From Isoetes taiwanensis (Eukaryota; Streptophyta; Lycopodiopsida; Isoetales; Isoetaceae), in the NCBI GenBank assembly GCA_021234155.1, contig JAJEKV010000030.1:15798003-15862002 (forward strand): a stretch of DNA of 64,000 bases. Direction: 5' to 3'. Under the pieces are notes generated by a model. That model made no database searches. It saw nothing but the letters and a program-made list of their open reading frames with translations, and had not been told where the DNA came from. This document shows positions 44,117 to 56,213 of this stretch, one piece after another (position 1 is the stretch's first letter; every line of letters begins with the position of its first letter). The translations under genes were made by a program, and so were the position numbers.

Positions 44117-46960
44117 CTTGCATGTGCAAAGCAGGCGGCGAGGAGTTGCATAGTCTCTATCGGGGAGTTGGAGAAGATTCTATGACCTGCCGATGGCATT
44201 AGGGAGAATGCAGTGTTGCAGCGTATTGTTGCTTTGGAGCAGGTTAAAGTGCAGAGGGCGTGTGAAGGCAGCCCTTACTTGGTTGAAGGAGGGGACACAA
44301 GTTCGTCGGTGTTCTTGAGCAGCTAGGGTGCGGGTGATATGCAAAGATCTATGGCGCCCCTTGCTTTGCCCTCGATGGCGGACTTTGGAGGATCCCGCTG
44401 ATTTGCAGAGGTATGTGCATGCTCAGGGTTTTTCGCAAGCAAGCACTCTTCCCTATGAGCGGAGATGCGGGAGCTTGTTTTGGGAGCTGTTAAGCCATCT
44501 ATTCTGCCTCACCAAAGATGAGAGCTTGGAGCGGGAGCTCTCCGCATGTGATTTAGCTGAGGCATATATGTGCATGGCCAAGGATAAATGTCCTGGGCTG
44601 GATGGCATCCATGTGGAGTTCTTTCAGACTTATTGGGAGTGGGCTGGTGAGTCTGTATACCAGGTGTATCTTGAGTTGTTGCAGTCTTCTCAAATGGATA
44701 GGATCTTGAATACAACATGCATTTCCTTGATTTCTAAGGTTAAGCAGCCTTCTACTATTAATGATTGGAGGCCTATATCCTTGTTGTCCTCGTGTATAAG
44801 ATTATCACGAAAAGCCCCGGGCAGAGAAGTTGAAGCGGTGTTGACTTCTTCCATTAGTAAGGTGCGATGCAGGTTTGTTCATGGGAGGAACATTTTGACT
44901 AATGTTGCCGCAGCCTTATGAGGGCCTTTATTGGGCCAGAAAAACAGTCAAGGTTGCCTATCTTAAGCTTGACTTTGCCAAAGCTTACGATAGTGTCCGT
45001 TGGGAGTTCTTGTTCGCCATGATGTTAGCGTTGGGTCGTGGTCCACGCTTTTACGAGACGATCATGAAGCGCATAGGTCAAGCCACGGGCTACTGGTGGT
45101 GTGCAGGGTGAACCCTCCGCCTTTTTCTCCTTAGGCAAGAGGGGTACATCGAGGGTGCCCTTTTGGCCGCTTTTGTTTACGACAGGCGCAGGTAACCTTT
45201 GTCTCGCTTGTTTTTGGCGGCAAATGGAGGAGGGGTGGTGGATGGGCTTTGGATGCGGGATGGTAGTCAGATTATTAACCGATTCGGCCGATGACACTTT
45301 CCTCTTCTTGGTGGCGTAAGAGAGGAATTTCTACTTGGAATATGAAGGGTTTCTTTGGATACTTTCTCCTTGGCCTCGGGCATTCTTGAATTGGGGTAAA
45401 TGCTCGCATTATGGGCCCGGTGACCCTCCCCTTGTTTGGCTCTATTCCCTTGGAAGGTGCTTCCAGGTAATGTGTGTACTAAGCTGTTGGGTATTCCCTT
45501 TGGAGGGGATGTTTCCATGGGAGGGTGTGGGATGAGATTTTGCAGGGATTGCAGAAACACCTCAATTGGTGGAAGGGTAGCAAGTTGTCCATGGCAGGTA
45601 GGATCACTATTGCCAAGTCAGTACTTTGTAGCGATGTTAGCTCCTGAGGGTAAGATACAGGCTTTGGATAAGATTGTTCGAAATTTTGTGTGGGGCGGGG
45701 ATGATGAAGGGGCGGTTGTTAAAGTGGCTTGGTGGAAGTGTTCCCCGGGAGGATGGGGGCTTGGCCATTTTGGATTTGGCTTCGCATAGTAAGGTGTTGG
45801 TCTCCAAGTTTGTTTGGAGCATTGCGGGGATGGAGCATCTTCTCACAGTGATGGCGCTATTATTGCAGTCTCTTCGCCATTGTGTGGCATTTGGGAAGCC
45901 GTCTGTGCATGTGGAGTTGCCCTGGGCACTGTTGTATGGCCTCCGGCCTTTCCCACATGCATCCCCTTTTCTCACGGGAGTGTTGCGGGCTTGGGATCAT
46001 GTGTGTGTGCTCTTCCAGCTAGATTATGCCTCAGTTTATCACCACTCTTCTCTCCTTTCTTGTGGGTTCCTCTACCCCCCAAGACTTGCCCTTGGTCGCC
46101 ACGTGCATGCTCGGACCTTGAGCCCGTTGGAGGCGAGCTGTTGTGCTCACCTTGGAGGATTGGTATTGGGGTGGTCAGCTAGCTTCGTGGGAGTTCTTTC
46201 GAGCTCGCTTTCGCCTGAGGGGCAGTGACCGGGCTATCTGGGAACAAGTGGCGGGGAGTATTCCGCTACACATACCTATAGTCCCTCAGGATGATGTGGT
46301 GGTGCAGGTTTGGAAGGTTCATCCGGATGTTGTGTCTTCTTGTTTTGTGCGGTCTTGTTACCAGTCTTTGGCTATTCATGACACACCTTGCCCCCCTCGT
46401 GCAAGTGGTCTCTGCAGCTTCCAGGGTTCTCGATGGCGCTCGGTTTGGACGTGGACATGGAGCTCACTTCCCCCACCGAAGGTTAGGGTGCTTCTGTGGC
46501 AGGTGGTGCACCGCTGTATCAGGGTGAATGCCCTTGTGAGTCAGTTTAGGCCGGGTGTGAGCCCTCTCTGCCCTTGTTGTGGCCTTCATCGTGAGACTGT
46601 GGAGCATTGTCTGGTTTTATGCCCTCACTTGCGTGTGCTTTTGGGATTGGGTTAGGGCTCTGTTTTCGTGAGATTGACTAGCCAGCAGTTGCTGCTTCAT
46701 GTGTATCCTGGTGCTTGGCCGCTCTTGTGGCAGCAAGCCTTGCATCTGTGCGTGGCTTAGTTGGTGTGGTTGATTTGGAAGCGGCGGCAGTTGTGGATCT
46801 TTCAAGGGATTCAGCAGCCTGCAACCTCTCTGATTCCTCGACTCAGGTACAAGCTATTTCAAAGCTTTCTGGTGTTCCCAGGATTAGTTGAGCGGAAGTT
46901 TGCCATTTGGCGGGACTTCTTGGGTGTTGTAGATGGTGATGGTCGGTTTGTACAGCAGTA
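44117..46960 (+). pseudogene. L1 ORF2 continuation: reverse transcriptase and zf-RVT finger
   Basis: The linker (ELEKIL...VLQRIVALEQVKVQRACEGSLTWLKEG) leads into RT motifs across several frames: MAKDKCPGLDGIHVEFFQ, LISKVKQPSTINDWRPISLLS, LKLDFAKAYDSVRWEF (first Asp) and SADDTFLFL (catalytic pair, with Ser before Ala-Asp-Asp instead of Phe/Tyr). Also visible are LLGIPFGGD and MAGRITIAKSV-like segments. The zf-RVT finger PLCPCCGLHRETVEHCLVLCPH lies at about 46560-46630, and the KRRQLWIFQG tail follows. At least five shifts and stops mean it is dead. Confidence 0.85.
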
Positions 46961-47106
46961 GAGTTGCAGTTTTTTGTGAGTTTGTTGTGGAGTGTCGAGG
47001 TATCACTGTCTCTTTGGGGCAGTTCTCCTTCCTCCTCACTTGCTTTGTAACATTACCATTCTTTTAATATATTGATGACACAGTTCTTCAAAAAAAAAAA
47101 AAAAAA
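46961..47106 (+). other. L1 3' UTR and poly(A)
   Basis: The 3' end reads CTTTTAATATATTGATGACACAG, TTCTTC, then 17 A (47090-47106). The same end, 33 bp long, is found as an independent insertion at 62018-62062. Confidence 0.8.
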
Positions 47107-47505
47107 GTCCATTTTATTTTGGAATAACTAATGTCCTAATGTAAAACTTTGGACAATATCGAGCATAAGACTTTGATGTTTTTCTAACAATGTTCAATTT
47201 TTAGATATATGGATAGGGAAAAATGTGGTGATCCATGATACATTTTTCCATCCTCATTTCCATCTAATTCTTATTTTAGTACATAGTACCACTTAGCCAA
47301 ACGAAAATTTAAAATTTCAAGAAAATACATAACATCCTTGAACCATGAAATCGTCTAGACTCAAACAAGATTCATATCCACTGTATCATATAGCCATAAG
47401 GCATTAGGATGTTCAAACCAACACATTTCAATCATCCTCAATATATGAGAGTTACTGAGTTACTGTAAAAATGGGAAAATGCAAAAACAAGCTTGAATAC
47501 AAAGC
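47107..47505. other. No recognised gene
   Basis: AT-rich flank between two L1 copies, with short frames only. Confidence 0.45.
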
Positions 47506-48055
47506 ATGAAGTCCACAGATTTGATCCTCGAGTGTCAGCACTCTGCCCACTATGCAAGCAAAGGGACGAGACCATTGGGCATTGTTTCTTTTTATGTGTT
47601 CATCTCCAGCCTGTTTGGTCTTGGTTGCTGTCTCTTTTTCATGTGACATTGACAAGTCAGCAACTGCTTCTGGCTATTTATCCGGATACTTGGAATAAGT
47701 TGCGGAGCCAAGCATTTCATTTAACATCAGGATGGTTGTTGTGGTCCATCTGGAAGCGCAGAAGACTGTGTATCTTTCAGGGTTTGGATATTTCTCCTGC
47801 AGTTGTCCTCCAGGACGCACAAGCTAGAATCGCTAAGGCATACCATTGTTCTTCGCTTGCTCCTGCCAAGCGACAGTTGATATTTGAGTCCTATTTGACT
47901 GTGTTGTCTTATGCATAGGCTGGTGGTTCTACTCAGTGGATCATGATTATCCTCTGAGACTTTATTCCCGCCTCTGCATTTGTATTTTACTTTTGGCTTG
48001 GAGGTTCAATAAAGTTTGTCGTTCTTCAAAAAAAAAAAAAAAAAAAAAATGAAGT
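47506..48055 (+). mobile_element. 5'-truncated L1 copy with candidate TSD ATGAAGT
   Basis: ATGAAGT at 47506-47512 and again at 48049-48055 after the poly(A) (48028-48049) bracket about 0.5 kb. The coding part is a single open frame to 47918 with the zf-RVT finger (ALCPLCKQRDETIGHCFFLC) and tail (LLWSIWKRRRLCIFQG). The intact frame, long poly(A) and TSD suggest a younger copy than the 18.9-47.1 kb element. Confidence 0.78.
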
Positions 48056-49362
48056 TAAGACCACAATACAAATTGTTCCATTCACATGGTATATATACAA
48101 TTGTTGGCCAGAGACGATATCTGGATTACCTTTTGGATTGGAAATAATGGGATTGTTGAATATACAAACAAAACTAAGATTAATGTATTTGTGAAGCTAG
48201 ATCAATCTAGGTTATTCATCAAGTTTGTGCAATTCCATAAGGGCTGACTTGCCAAGAGACTTTTAGGCAGTAGGCAACATGGAAAATCTATAGCGGTTGA
48301 ACAAGTTCAAATATTGGATTCAACTCAATGAGTGCGTTGAAGTTTATAAAAGGTTAGCCATGGAATTTTGAGTTAAAAACGTTATTTTGGACTCGAGGCT
48401 AATGGCTGTCCTCTGGTACTAGATGAAGGTGTAAAATCGACGTCAATCACAGTATTATGGTTATCTAGTATACAGAGATTCTAGGCTGGAAAACTTGCAT
48501 GTTGTGTGAGGATTACTTGCATATGTATGATGATTGTTTGTTTGGAGTTAGTCTAGCATCCATTATACATGTAAGTTATAAGCGAGAATATTTAGTTGCT
48601 AATACATCTCACAACAAAACTTGAAACACAGTCTGAGCATTTGCTATGTCCTAGGTAACTGGCTGGGTGGAGGGGGTACCTTGTGGAAAATAAGTAGTCG
48701 CAGCATGAGGGCAGTAGGCCCGAGTGGTGTTTCCGTTACCATTTTTCCACAGGAAACCCTGACACCCAGGGGGCTAGGTGATGTAAGCCATTGGGGGATC
48801 AAAATTTCCAGTGATTGTGGCAGAGCTCTAAGTGGTCCCACCAAAAATTTCAAGCCTGAAAATGACCCAAAATAATTTTCCACATAAAAAGCTAGGAATT
48901 TCAACCATGTGGTGGTTTACAATCTTAACATTCGCGGTAACGTGGATGGGTCAAGCACTATTGTGCACATAGTTCTTCTATGATATGACATTTGGATTGC
49001 CGGAATATTATGGAGCCTTATATAGCAATTTTGACCAATTCATGGCTAGGTCTTTTTAAAAGCTCGAATTGTTGAGCATGTGGATATAATATAATGTAAC
49101 TACAAATTGTATGTTAGCTCTAGCCAAATTTCCAGCTCAAAAAAATGCGGCACCATGTATAAATTTCTTTGCAAAATAAAATAATTCGAACTCTTGAGCG
49201 TTTCGATTTTCATGTGCAACCCTAACTAAATGGCGGCAATCTTCCTGTGTCACATTTAGGGTTTTGTAAGCAATAATGCAGTTTCTTCTTGCATCAATGG
49301 TGCGGCTATGGAAGATCGTTCCAGTTTCCAACGTGAGATGCTAAAATTTCGCAAATTTCTTA
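48056..49362. other. No recognised gene
   Basis: Frames at 48621-48875 (+) and 48644-48904 (-) overlap and show no family features. No repeats stand out. Confidence 0.4.
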
Positions 49363-50302
49363 GGAAGGAAGGAAGGAAGGAAGGAAGTTTATTTTAACGT
49401 CCACGGAGGCCAGAGGCCTATGAGACGGCACAGAACAGGCAAAGAAGCCAAAAACCCCAACACCAAAAACAAACAATGTAACTGTACAGTAGAACCCTAC
49501 TACCGGGATGAAAAAACCCCCACTTGGGAGGAAAAACCCTAACAGTAGGCTCTCAAATACCATGCCCCAGAAGAGCAAGTCTGACGGCCGAAATCTGCAG
49601 GATGTAAGCTCCCAGTCGCGCTACCATAGGTGATGCGAGTAACTGATGTAGCGGTGTGTCAGAGCATCTAAGATCAGTGTGCCTTTGCACCGCCGGACAT
49701 GGGCATATGCCGGGCACCACATTTGGAGGGCATGGTGCTCATCCTCTATCACGTGCATCTCACAACACCGACATATCCTCTCCTCCCAGGGGATCCGTGC
49801 CGCCATTCACCCCCAAATGACTGTCTCAATTCCGAGGTAATGGGAACCCGCCCTTATGGCGGCAATAGCTCTCTGTTTCTTCACAGAGATGTGTGCTTTC
49901 GGCACCGATGGAGTCCATGCTCAAGGCTGGGATTAATCTGGCGTGATAGTGCTCGCCTTGGGCTTTGCAAGAGTAGAGGCATCCCACGGAGTGGCAAAGA
50001 TAGCCCGCATCCAATTGCCCATTCTCGCGATCGAGAATGCCGATTGCCACCATCTGTTGGTAATCCATAGACCACCTCCTAAACCATCCCTTACAGTGCT
50101 CGTGCCATACCCTCTTCAGCCGCTGGGGGCCCTGCGTTAACAACACGGCCTGTGGGGGCAAGCGATGCTCATCCATCCCATCCACCTTATGGAAGCAAGT
50201 AAGATGCCTTCGCATAGCAGAATGCTGTAAAGGCCAGAACCCCGTCTCATACAACAAAATCTGATACGGTACGGTGTCCTTCACTCCCAAGCTGTAGGGC
50301 AA
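49363..50302 (-). mobile_element. 5'-truncated LINE with (TTCC)n tail, minus strand
   Basis: Six GGAA units (49363-49387, plus strand) followed by ACGTCCACGGAGGCCAGAGGCC mark its 3' end. The coding remnant on the minus strand has YSLGVKDTVPYQILLYETGFWPLQHSAMRRHL (near 50290-50200) and the C-terminal finger RICRCCEMHVIEDEHHALQMWC (49700-49775), as in LINE A. It is truncated before the RT core and contains a frame change near 49820. Confidence 0.8.
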
Positions 50303-52321
50303 CTCTTATGCAGCATTTTGCATTTTTCTGTTTGAAATTTTTTCCTGTATTTCTCCTCCTTGAGTGCATTTTGCAAGCTATTGGTGGTCATCGAAATGCT
50401 TGGACAAAAGGTGATCCCTGTCTATTGTGATTTCGTCTCTGCATAATTAATGCCTTACGTCTGATATTTGTTATTTCCGAGAGCAAATTGAACGTTTTTA
50501 AGAAACGGTTTCCAGGCTATAGTTTCTTAGAATCGCAGGAGGATTGCTTGTCTTTATATGGATTGAACTTCTGCTTTTTTAGTAAATGGACTATCAATCA
50601 CAAGGTTTTGCTTACAGCTCAGTTCTGCTAAAAGGTTTAAATAAAAACATTCTGATAAAGCTGTCATATGCTGGACCATTGGGGGTGCTTATGCTTATCT
50701 AAATTTGTAGTGTAAAGGTGAATTAAACATTCTGTACATTGTTCCTGCTACTACTGAGCACATGAGCTGATCTTTGGGGCAACTGAACATACAACTGCAA
50801 TTTATGAGACGCATGTTGGCTGAATCATTACTTGGGTAGGCAGGTGTACACTTATAAACTATGATCATATTGATTTTATTGTACTATTCATCCACTTTAA
50901 GTATTACTATCACCCAAATCAATGTTCTTTTGACTATGTCAACATCCATTAAGCAGATGATTTCCAAAGTACCAATGCCTGCAATGGCTGGTGTAGAAGG
51001 TTCAATGCAATACTGGTAAGTTTCATTCCATCTTCTTTATTTACTCATCTACTGGATATGCTAATTTTTATGCAAACTGAGTCAATAAAAGTCATAGTTA
51101 TCAACTTTATTTATGGTTTATTTAGTTGTTGTATTCTTATTTTGATAGTCTTGGTTTTTATTGTGCCTGAGAACATAATTTCTTTGAGCAAAATGGTTGT
51201 GTTTGGTTTGTTTATCTATGTAAAGGTTAGGTACTGTCTGCCCTAGAAGACGAGATAGCATTTGGTCCAGCTCGTTGGTTGTGGGATAATATGTGTCACA
51301 GGGATGCAACTAGTTTCTGTACTGTTGTCTTGCTGTCTTGTTTGCTTGTCAGCTAGCTAGTGATGAAAGGTAATAAATGCCATCATATGATCTGTCTATA
51401 TCAGCTCCATTGAGCTTAAATGAAATGCAGGCCTTGAAGAAGGTGATTTTCAAGTGCACTCCGATGTGATGCGTATTGGCAATTATACAAATGATGAGTT
51501 GCCAATGAACTTGCTCTTTATATAGACAACAATGATATTTGGCTATTGTCAGGTTAAAGATGACCATATGGCTATCTGCTAGCTAAGCAAATGCAACAAT
51601 ACGTTTCCAGCCAAATGAAGTCACCTAGATGCCAGTGGTTTATGCGCATGTGCTAATTTAGAAGGCACTTCAAATGGGCAAATCGATCCATGGCTGGTCT
51701 CAAATCAGATATTTTTATCTGTAGTACACTCATTGGTATGTATGTTAAATTTGCAAATTTTGCTTATGCTCATTTCGGACGGTCATTTGGAAGTTAATCA
51801 TATTCGCAATACTTGAAATTAAATTTTGCAAAATGCTTTAGAGTACCACATGTTTTTAGTTGTCTATAGGAAGTAATAGTTCCTGCAATGGACACTCCAG
51901 TTTGTAATAAATATGGCCAGACAGGTTAAAGTCAAATGAAACATCATTTTTTTGTGGTAATATCCTATGGTCTACTAGCAAACATTTGTGCCAGGAGTAA
52001 TACTAGACAACTGCCGCGTGGAAGGGTCCAATGCATAACAAGAGGTAAGTGCATCTTTTTTATTATCATAGAGTGAGGTCTGTCATTTTGGAAGTTAAAT
52101 CATAATTGCAGTACTTGAAATGATGCTCATTGCATATTTGTAGTTGTCTATACGAAGTAGTAAATTGATAGAAAAATTGATTCTATTTATGACTGAAGAG
52201 TGCACTAAACAAATGCATTGAGATTCTGTGCAATGTTGGCAGGTCACAGAGAGTAGAATGGGAGATCGACAAGAGACAGAGACAAGAGACAGTGCCGGCT
52301 GCTAATGAAATACAGGATTGA
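50303..52321. other. Intergenic with a diverged ~300-bp duplication
   Basis: A block at about 51770-51890 (GGAAGTTAA..CATA, ACTTGAAAT, TAGTTGTCTATAGGAAGTA) recurs at about 52085-52165. Splice-like sites occur (AAGCAG before 50961, CTGGTAAGT at 51013-51021), but I could not build a gene from them. Confidence 0.35.
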
Positions 52322-52489
52322 GAGAACATTGTTTGCACATGTCCTTGTTGTCTATGTGAAGAGAGCTCTGATGTCCCTTTCACTAGACTAGGATACTTGG
52401 AGCATGTTAAACGTGCCAAACATAGAGATTCAAATGCTGCCTTGGCTGAACTCCATCGCAAACTCCATTCAATTGCTGTAAAAGCATGA
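52322..52489 (+). pseudogene. Cys-rich peptide fragment, unrecognised
   Basis: Fifty-five codons (start limited by a stop at 52319) encode CTCPCCLCEESSDVPFTRLGYLEHVKRAKH followed by a helical LHRKLHS end and a TGA. The CxCxxCxxC..H pattern could bind zinc. It has no ATG, so it is a fragment or an exon of something broken. The family is unknown. Confidence 0.3.
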
Positions 52490-53384
52490 TAGAATTGTAC
52501 ATTGAGAGGAATATTTAATGGAAAAAGATTTGAGCATCTTTGTCTTCTATTGTTGCTTTTGTATCTCTCTCGTAAAGAGAATCCAGATTTGGAAAAAATG
52601 CTTAAATGAACAAGATGCTGAAACATACCAATTAATCACTAGACATCACACTTTGAAATCACGTGGTAAAATGCATGCTGGATCCCTCAAAACTTTACCG
52701 TGCTAATATACTAAGGTGGAATACTATTGGTCTCTTACCGTACCATCAAACTTAGACACATGAAGCATTCAAAATCAGGCATGCTTATAACCTTCTATAA
52801 TTGTATTGGTATGATGGAAATCAAGCATAGTTTTATTGATGATAAATTGCTATAAAATATCATAATAACTATCCACTTAAAATTACAATGATGACTAATC
52901 ACTATAATGCATCGTACTAATTATGCACTCAAATTTACACCGTCAATAAACCAAAGAAGGAAATTGGGACCAAATACCATTCAAATTTACACCATCAATA
53001 AAGCAAAGATGGAAATGTGGACCAAATACCATTCTGATAAACTTGACAACTTAAGTAGCGGCACACATCATATATTTAAGTTGCCATAAAAGCCAGTTAT
53101 AATAATCATCTTTTAGTACCATGTGAAGAAACAATACTTGTTTGTCGCATTACGAAATTGCATTGATGAACTATAGTGTATAACTAGACACGGTTTGTAA
53201 ACTTTTTGGCCCACAAACCGATATTGATATTAAGAATTGACTTTCGTTAAGAAATCATTAAAAAAAAATCATATTGATTCAATTTTGGGGGCCTTGTGTC
53301 GGATTCCCCTTGTCCGTTCTAGTTCTGAGATGACTGTTCGCCGCCTGGGGAGAGCATCCCCAAGGGGATGCATAGGCCCAAACA
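52490..53384. other. No recognised gene
   Basis: AT-rich, with a local direct repeat (AATTTACACC(G/A)TCAATAAA near 52930 and 52985) and no coding features. Confidence 0.4.
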
Positions 53385-53585
53385 ATCCCTACTGTCAGGC
53401 ACATCCCAGACGAATCGTTGCCATCTAACTGTCACTGGGCGTCACAAAAACCCTAAAAAATCCCAACCGATCGCAACCGCTTACACAGAATATTCTATGG
53501 CATATTATTCTCAGAACAAATCGAGGCCTTCAAAACGTCACTCCACCCTCCAACAAGAGGGTTGCCCCCTACAGGCAACCCAAAA
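53385..53585 (+). repeat. Dispersed ~200-bp repeat ending in a double hairpin (copy 2)
   Basis: Homologous to 33505-33710. It ends in GGGTTGCCCCCTACAGGCAACCC (53559-53581). Confidence 0.65.
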
Positions 53586-53684
53586 ATGCAAGACTGCATT
53601 ATATATGTCTAGATAGCTAGATATATTACTTTATGTTGTTTGCCACCAGTAGGTAAATGATCTTTGCCCTATATCTATGCCGCT

Positions 53685-53745
53685 CCCATATGCCTATTGA
53701 TCTTCATGGGTGATAAAAACACATTCAATTTAATTTAATTTATTT
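53685..53745 (+). mobile_element. LINE 3' end fragment with (TTTAA)n tail
   Basis: CCCATATGCCTATTGATCTTCATGGGTGATAAA resembles the LINE end at 59905-59935 and is followed by TTTAATTTAATTTA. It is very short and of low certainty. Confidence 0.4.
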
Positions 53746-55034
53746 ACACTATAGTCATAGAAGTATGTTTACGTTGAGGCAATATTGAGATATTGACCTT
53801 ATGGAAATTCACTCACTAACCTTAAGATATAGCTTAGGGTAAATATGTTGCCTTGAGTGAATTGCTTTTCAAAAACATATTTCTTTAAGTCATTTGAGGA
53901 AAACACCCCCTTTTTTCGTCTTCAAAACTGACATTACACAGATCTTTCAAGTGAAGTGTAATTCTTATTCTTTTAATATTCAGTAGGCAAAGGTGGGCCT
54001 ATTTATAATGCTCAATGTTCCTAATGGAAGATAATTCTTAGTAATATTTGGATGTATTCAGTTTCTTAGTGCTCTTTCATTTACAGAGTTATATTTTGTG
54101 TGTTGTAGTCAGTTGTCCGTTGGCTAGTCATGCCTGCAAAAACAACCATGTTAGATGCAAAATGCAATGAATTTTTGAAACTGACCCATATAACACAATC
54201 AAGTGGAATCCTTATGGCAGCTATATCCTTTGGAACAATAGTTATGTTAAGCATGAGGTATATCCTCTTGGTCGGATTCAGAGGATGACATGAGAAGCGT
54301 CTTGGCTGAAATCTGTTTCCTAGATCATGAGGCAGGTTCGAAAATCTGTTGTCTAATCGCAAGCTGGTCCAATGCAGAGTCTGGTTGTTGCTGTTGTCAG
54401 AATTTCAGCCAAGCCATTGCTGGTCGCTGCTGACTTCTATCCCCATATGTCGCTACCTTCAAACCGTTGCTTTTCATAGATTGTTAAAGGCCATAGCAGG
54501 GAGCTATTAGAGCCCTGGCAAGATAAATTACAGTGCTATTAGAGCCCGGGCTATTACACTGGAAGGAAGGGGCAAGATAAATACACAGTTCCAGAGATAG
54601 ATGGAATTGCCGGTTCTGCCCTTCCTTGGTTTCCGGCATCGTTGGGTTGAGGCCAAGCACTCGAGGATTCTTTGCAGGTGAGGTTTGAGCATCGGATTGG
54701 AACTGGAGCTCGTCTCATCTTTGAATGCTGTTGCTGCGTTTGAGTTATGCCATGCCGCTGTATTCATGTGCCGCTTTTGAGTTATCCTATGGTCTTTGGT
54801 CATGGAGCGCCCCTTTAAAAGCGGGTCAACAAGGGCTAGTTTGACCCCAAAAAGACCTCAGATGGACGAACAGGATCCAACGAATTGACCCTACGATGGA
54901 CCCTACGAATTGTGCCACGATCCAAGGGCCCCGAAAAAATAATCACACATTTTAGCCATAATATACGACTTGATTAGGTTAATACATGTAATTGTCACCC
55001 CAATTTCCGGCTACCGGAAAGCTTAAAAACTGGT
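53746..55034. other. Region upstream of the PTD-like gene, no recognised gene
   Basis: No coding features were found. The promoter of the PTD-like gene should lie at its right end, but no convincing TATA box was identified. Confidence 0.4.
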
Positions 55035-56213
55035 ATGGCCACCATGTCCGGCGAGAAGCTCAGTTCTCCGGTCAGTAGTTGTTGCGGATAACGACATATA
55101 AGCTTAGAAATACTTATGCATTTAACTGTTTGCTTTTCTTTCTCTTTCTTTCCTGCTGTTTAAGGACTTCATATTCAACAATGGCGGAGTTTCTGTGGCA
55201 TTTATATTGATCTTAGATCCACAGAAAGAGTTATCCCCAAATATGTGGGAAAGGTATGGCTGGAATTTGTAGTTGCTGATGCGTTGCTTATTGAATTGTA
55301 ATTTCATAGTACAGAAGAAACGTATAGTAAATATGAACTGATCTCTGCATTGTTGTAGAATTTACTGTAAGTTCAGTGATTGCAATATCGTTTTCTCTCA
55401 GAATTGAGAAGGTTAGGGCTACTTTTAGAATTCTACATGTTATAATAGCATTGCCATCGGAGGAAGCAAACAGAGCCTTCATCGAATTCTACTTCAGGTA
55501 ATGTCATACATGCAAGTCATAGGATGTGCCCTAAAGTGGAGTTTCTTTAGCCGTCCAAGTCCAATGAATATTGGCGCACCAGCATATATTTTAGTATTGG
55601 ATGCAACTGCTGCAATGGAAAAGATGATACGAATGGCACATGTTCATGCTGGTAAGAATCTAATACTTGAAGCAAGCAAGTTGATCCATTTAAATTTGTT
55701 TCGACAAGCAAATTTTAAGCAGACAATTTCTGACATAACCCTATAATGCAGAGTGTAAACGCCAAGGGACAATTGCTTTGCTTGATTTAGAGGTGAACAC
55801 ATCTGACTTTCTGTTGTTTGCATTCTAGTCACTGCTTGGTAGCTTCAATCTCTGAGGAATAAATTTTGCCATTAGAGGAAGGAATTTGTGCAGTCAGAAG
55901 AAGCCCGCCTCAATAGCATTGCTGCTATCCCTCTACTGGATCATCATGATGCCCTTTCGGTAGTATGTTTTATTTAGGACCATTTGGAACTGTTCAGTAT
56001 TATGCATTGATTTTCTCACTCAAATTTTAGAATTGTGTGTTGATCTACTAAAAAACCTGGCAGCTTGAGCAAGCTTTTGGTTCCATCACCAATATCAGTA
56101 GAGCTTCTCAAGAATTGATTATGGAGATAACTGACCTTTCCATTGACAAGGCTGCTGCTGTTACCAGATTCTTCAATGACAAATGCTATGGGGCCACACC
56201 TAAGCTTAGCTGA
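55035..56213 (+). CDS. PTD: PARTING DANCERS (PTD)-like meiotic crossover protein, 7 exons
   Basis: Exons: 55035-55070 (tentative first exon, ATG 55035), 55165-55253, 55402-55497, 55551-55651, 55752-55792, 55876-55959 and 56064-56213. Phases agree throughout and give 198 residues. Sequence signs: FIFNNGGVSVAFIL; VRATFRILHVIIALPSEEANRAFIEFYF; MEKMIRMAHVHAECKRQ; and a C-terminal helix-hairpin-helix (LEQAFGSITNISRASQELIMEITDLSIDKAAAVTRFF) like ERCC1/XPF. PTD pairs with SHOC1 in an XPF-ERCC1-like complex required for class I (ZMM) crossovers in meiosis. The N-terminus is about 50 residues shorter than I recall for PTD, so an exon may be missed. It is convergent with the HD-domain gene downstream. 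Confidence 0.75.

Larger units (their letters stand above)
18940..47106 (+). mobile_element. L1-type LINE split by a 22.6-kb nested insertion
   Basis: ORF1 and the endonuclease lie at 18958-21480. The RT, zf-RVT finger and poly(A) (47090-47106) lie at 44117-47106. The gap is a Ty3-gypsy element. Without it the LINE is about 5.5 kb, normal for plant L1. Many frameshifts in both halves show it is old. The 5' boundary is uncertain, and no TSD was identified around GTCCATTTTA, which follows the poly(A). Confidence 0.85.

Noticed and set aside
52183-52626. 147-codon minus-strand frame
   Set aside because: It is the shadow of the plus-strand Cys-rich fragment at 52322-52489, which has the better codon character.
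54300-54400. Possible tRNA B-box (GGTTCGAAAAT)
   Set aside because: No A-box or acceptor-stem pairing at the right distance; no tRNA gene was found in the window.
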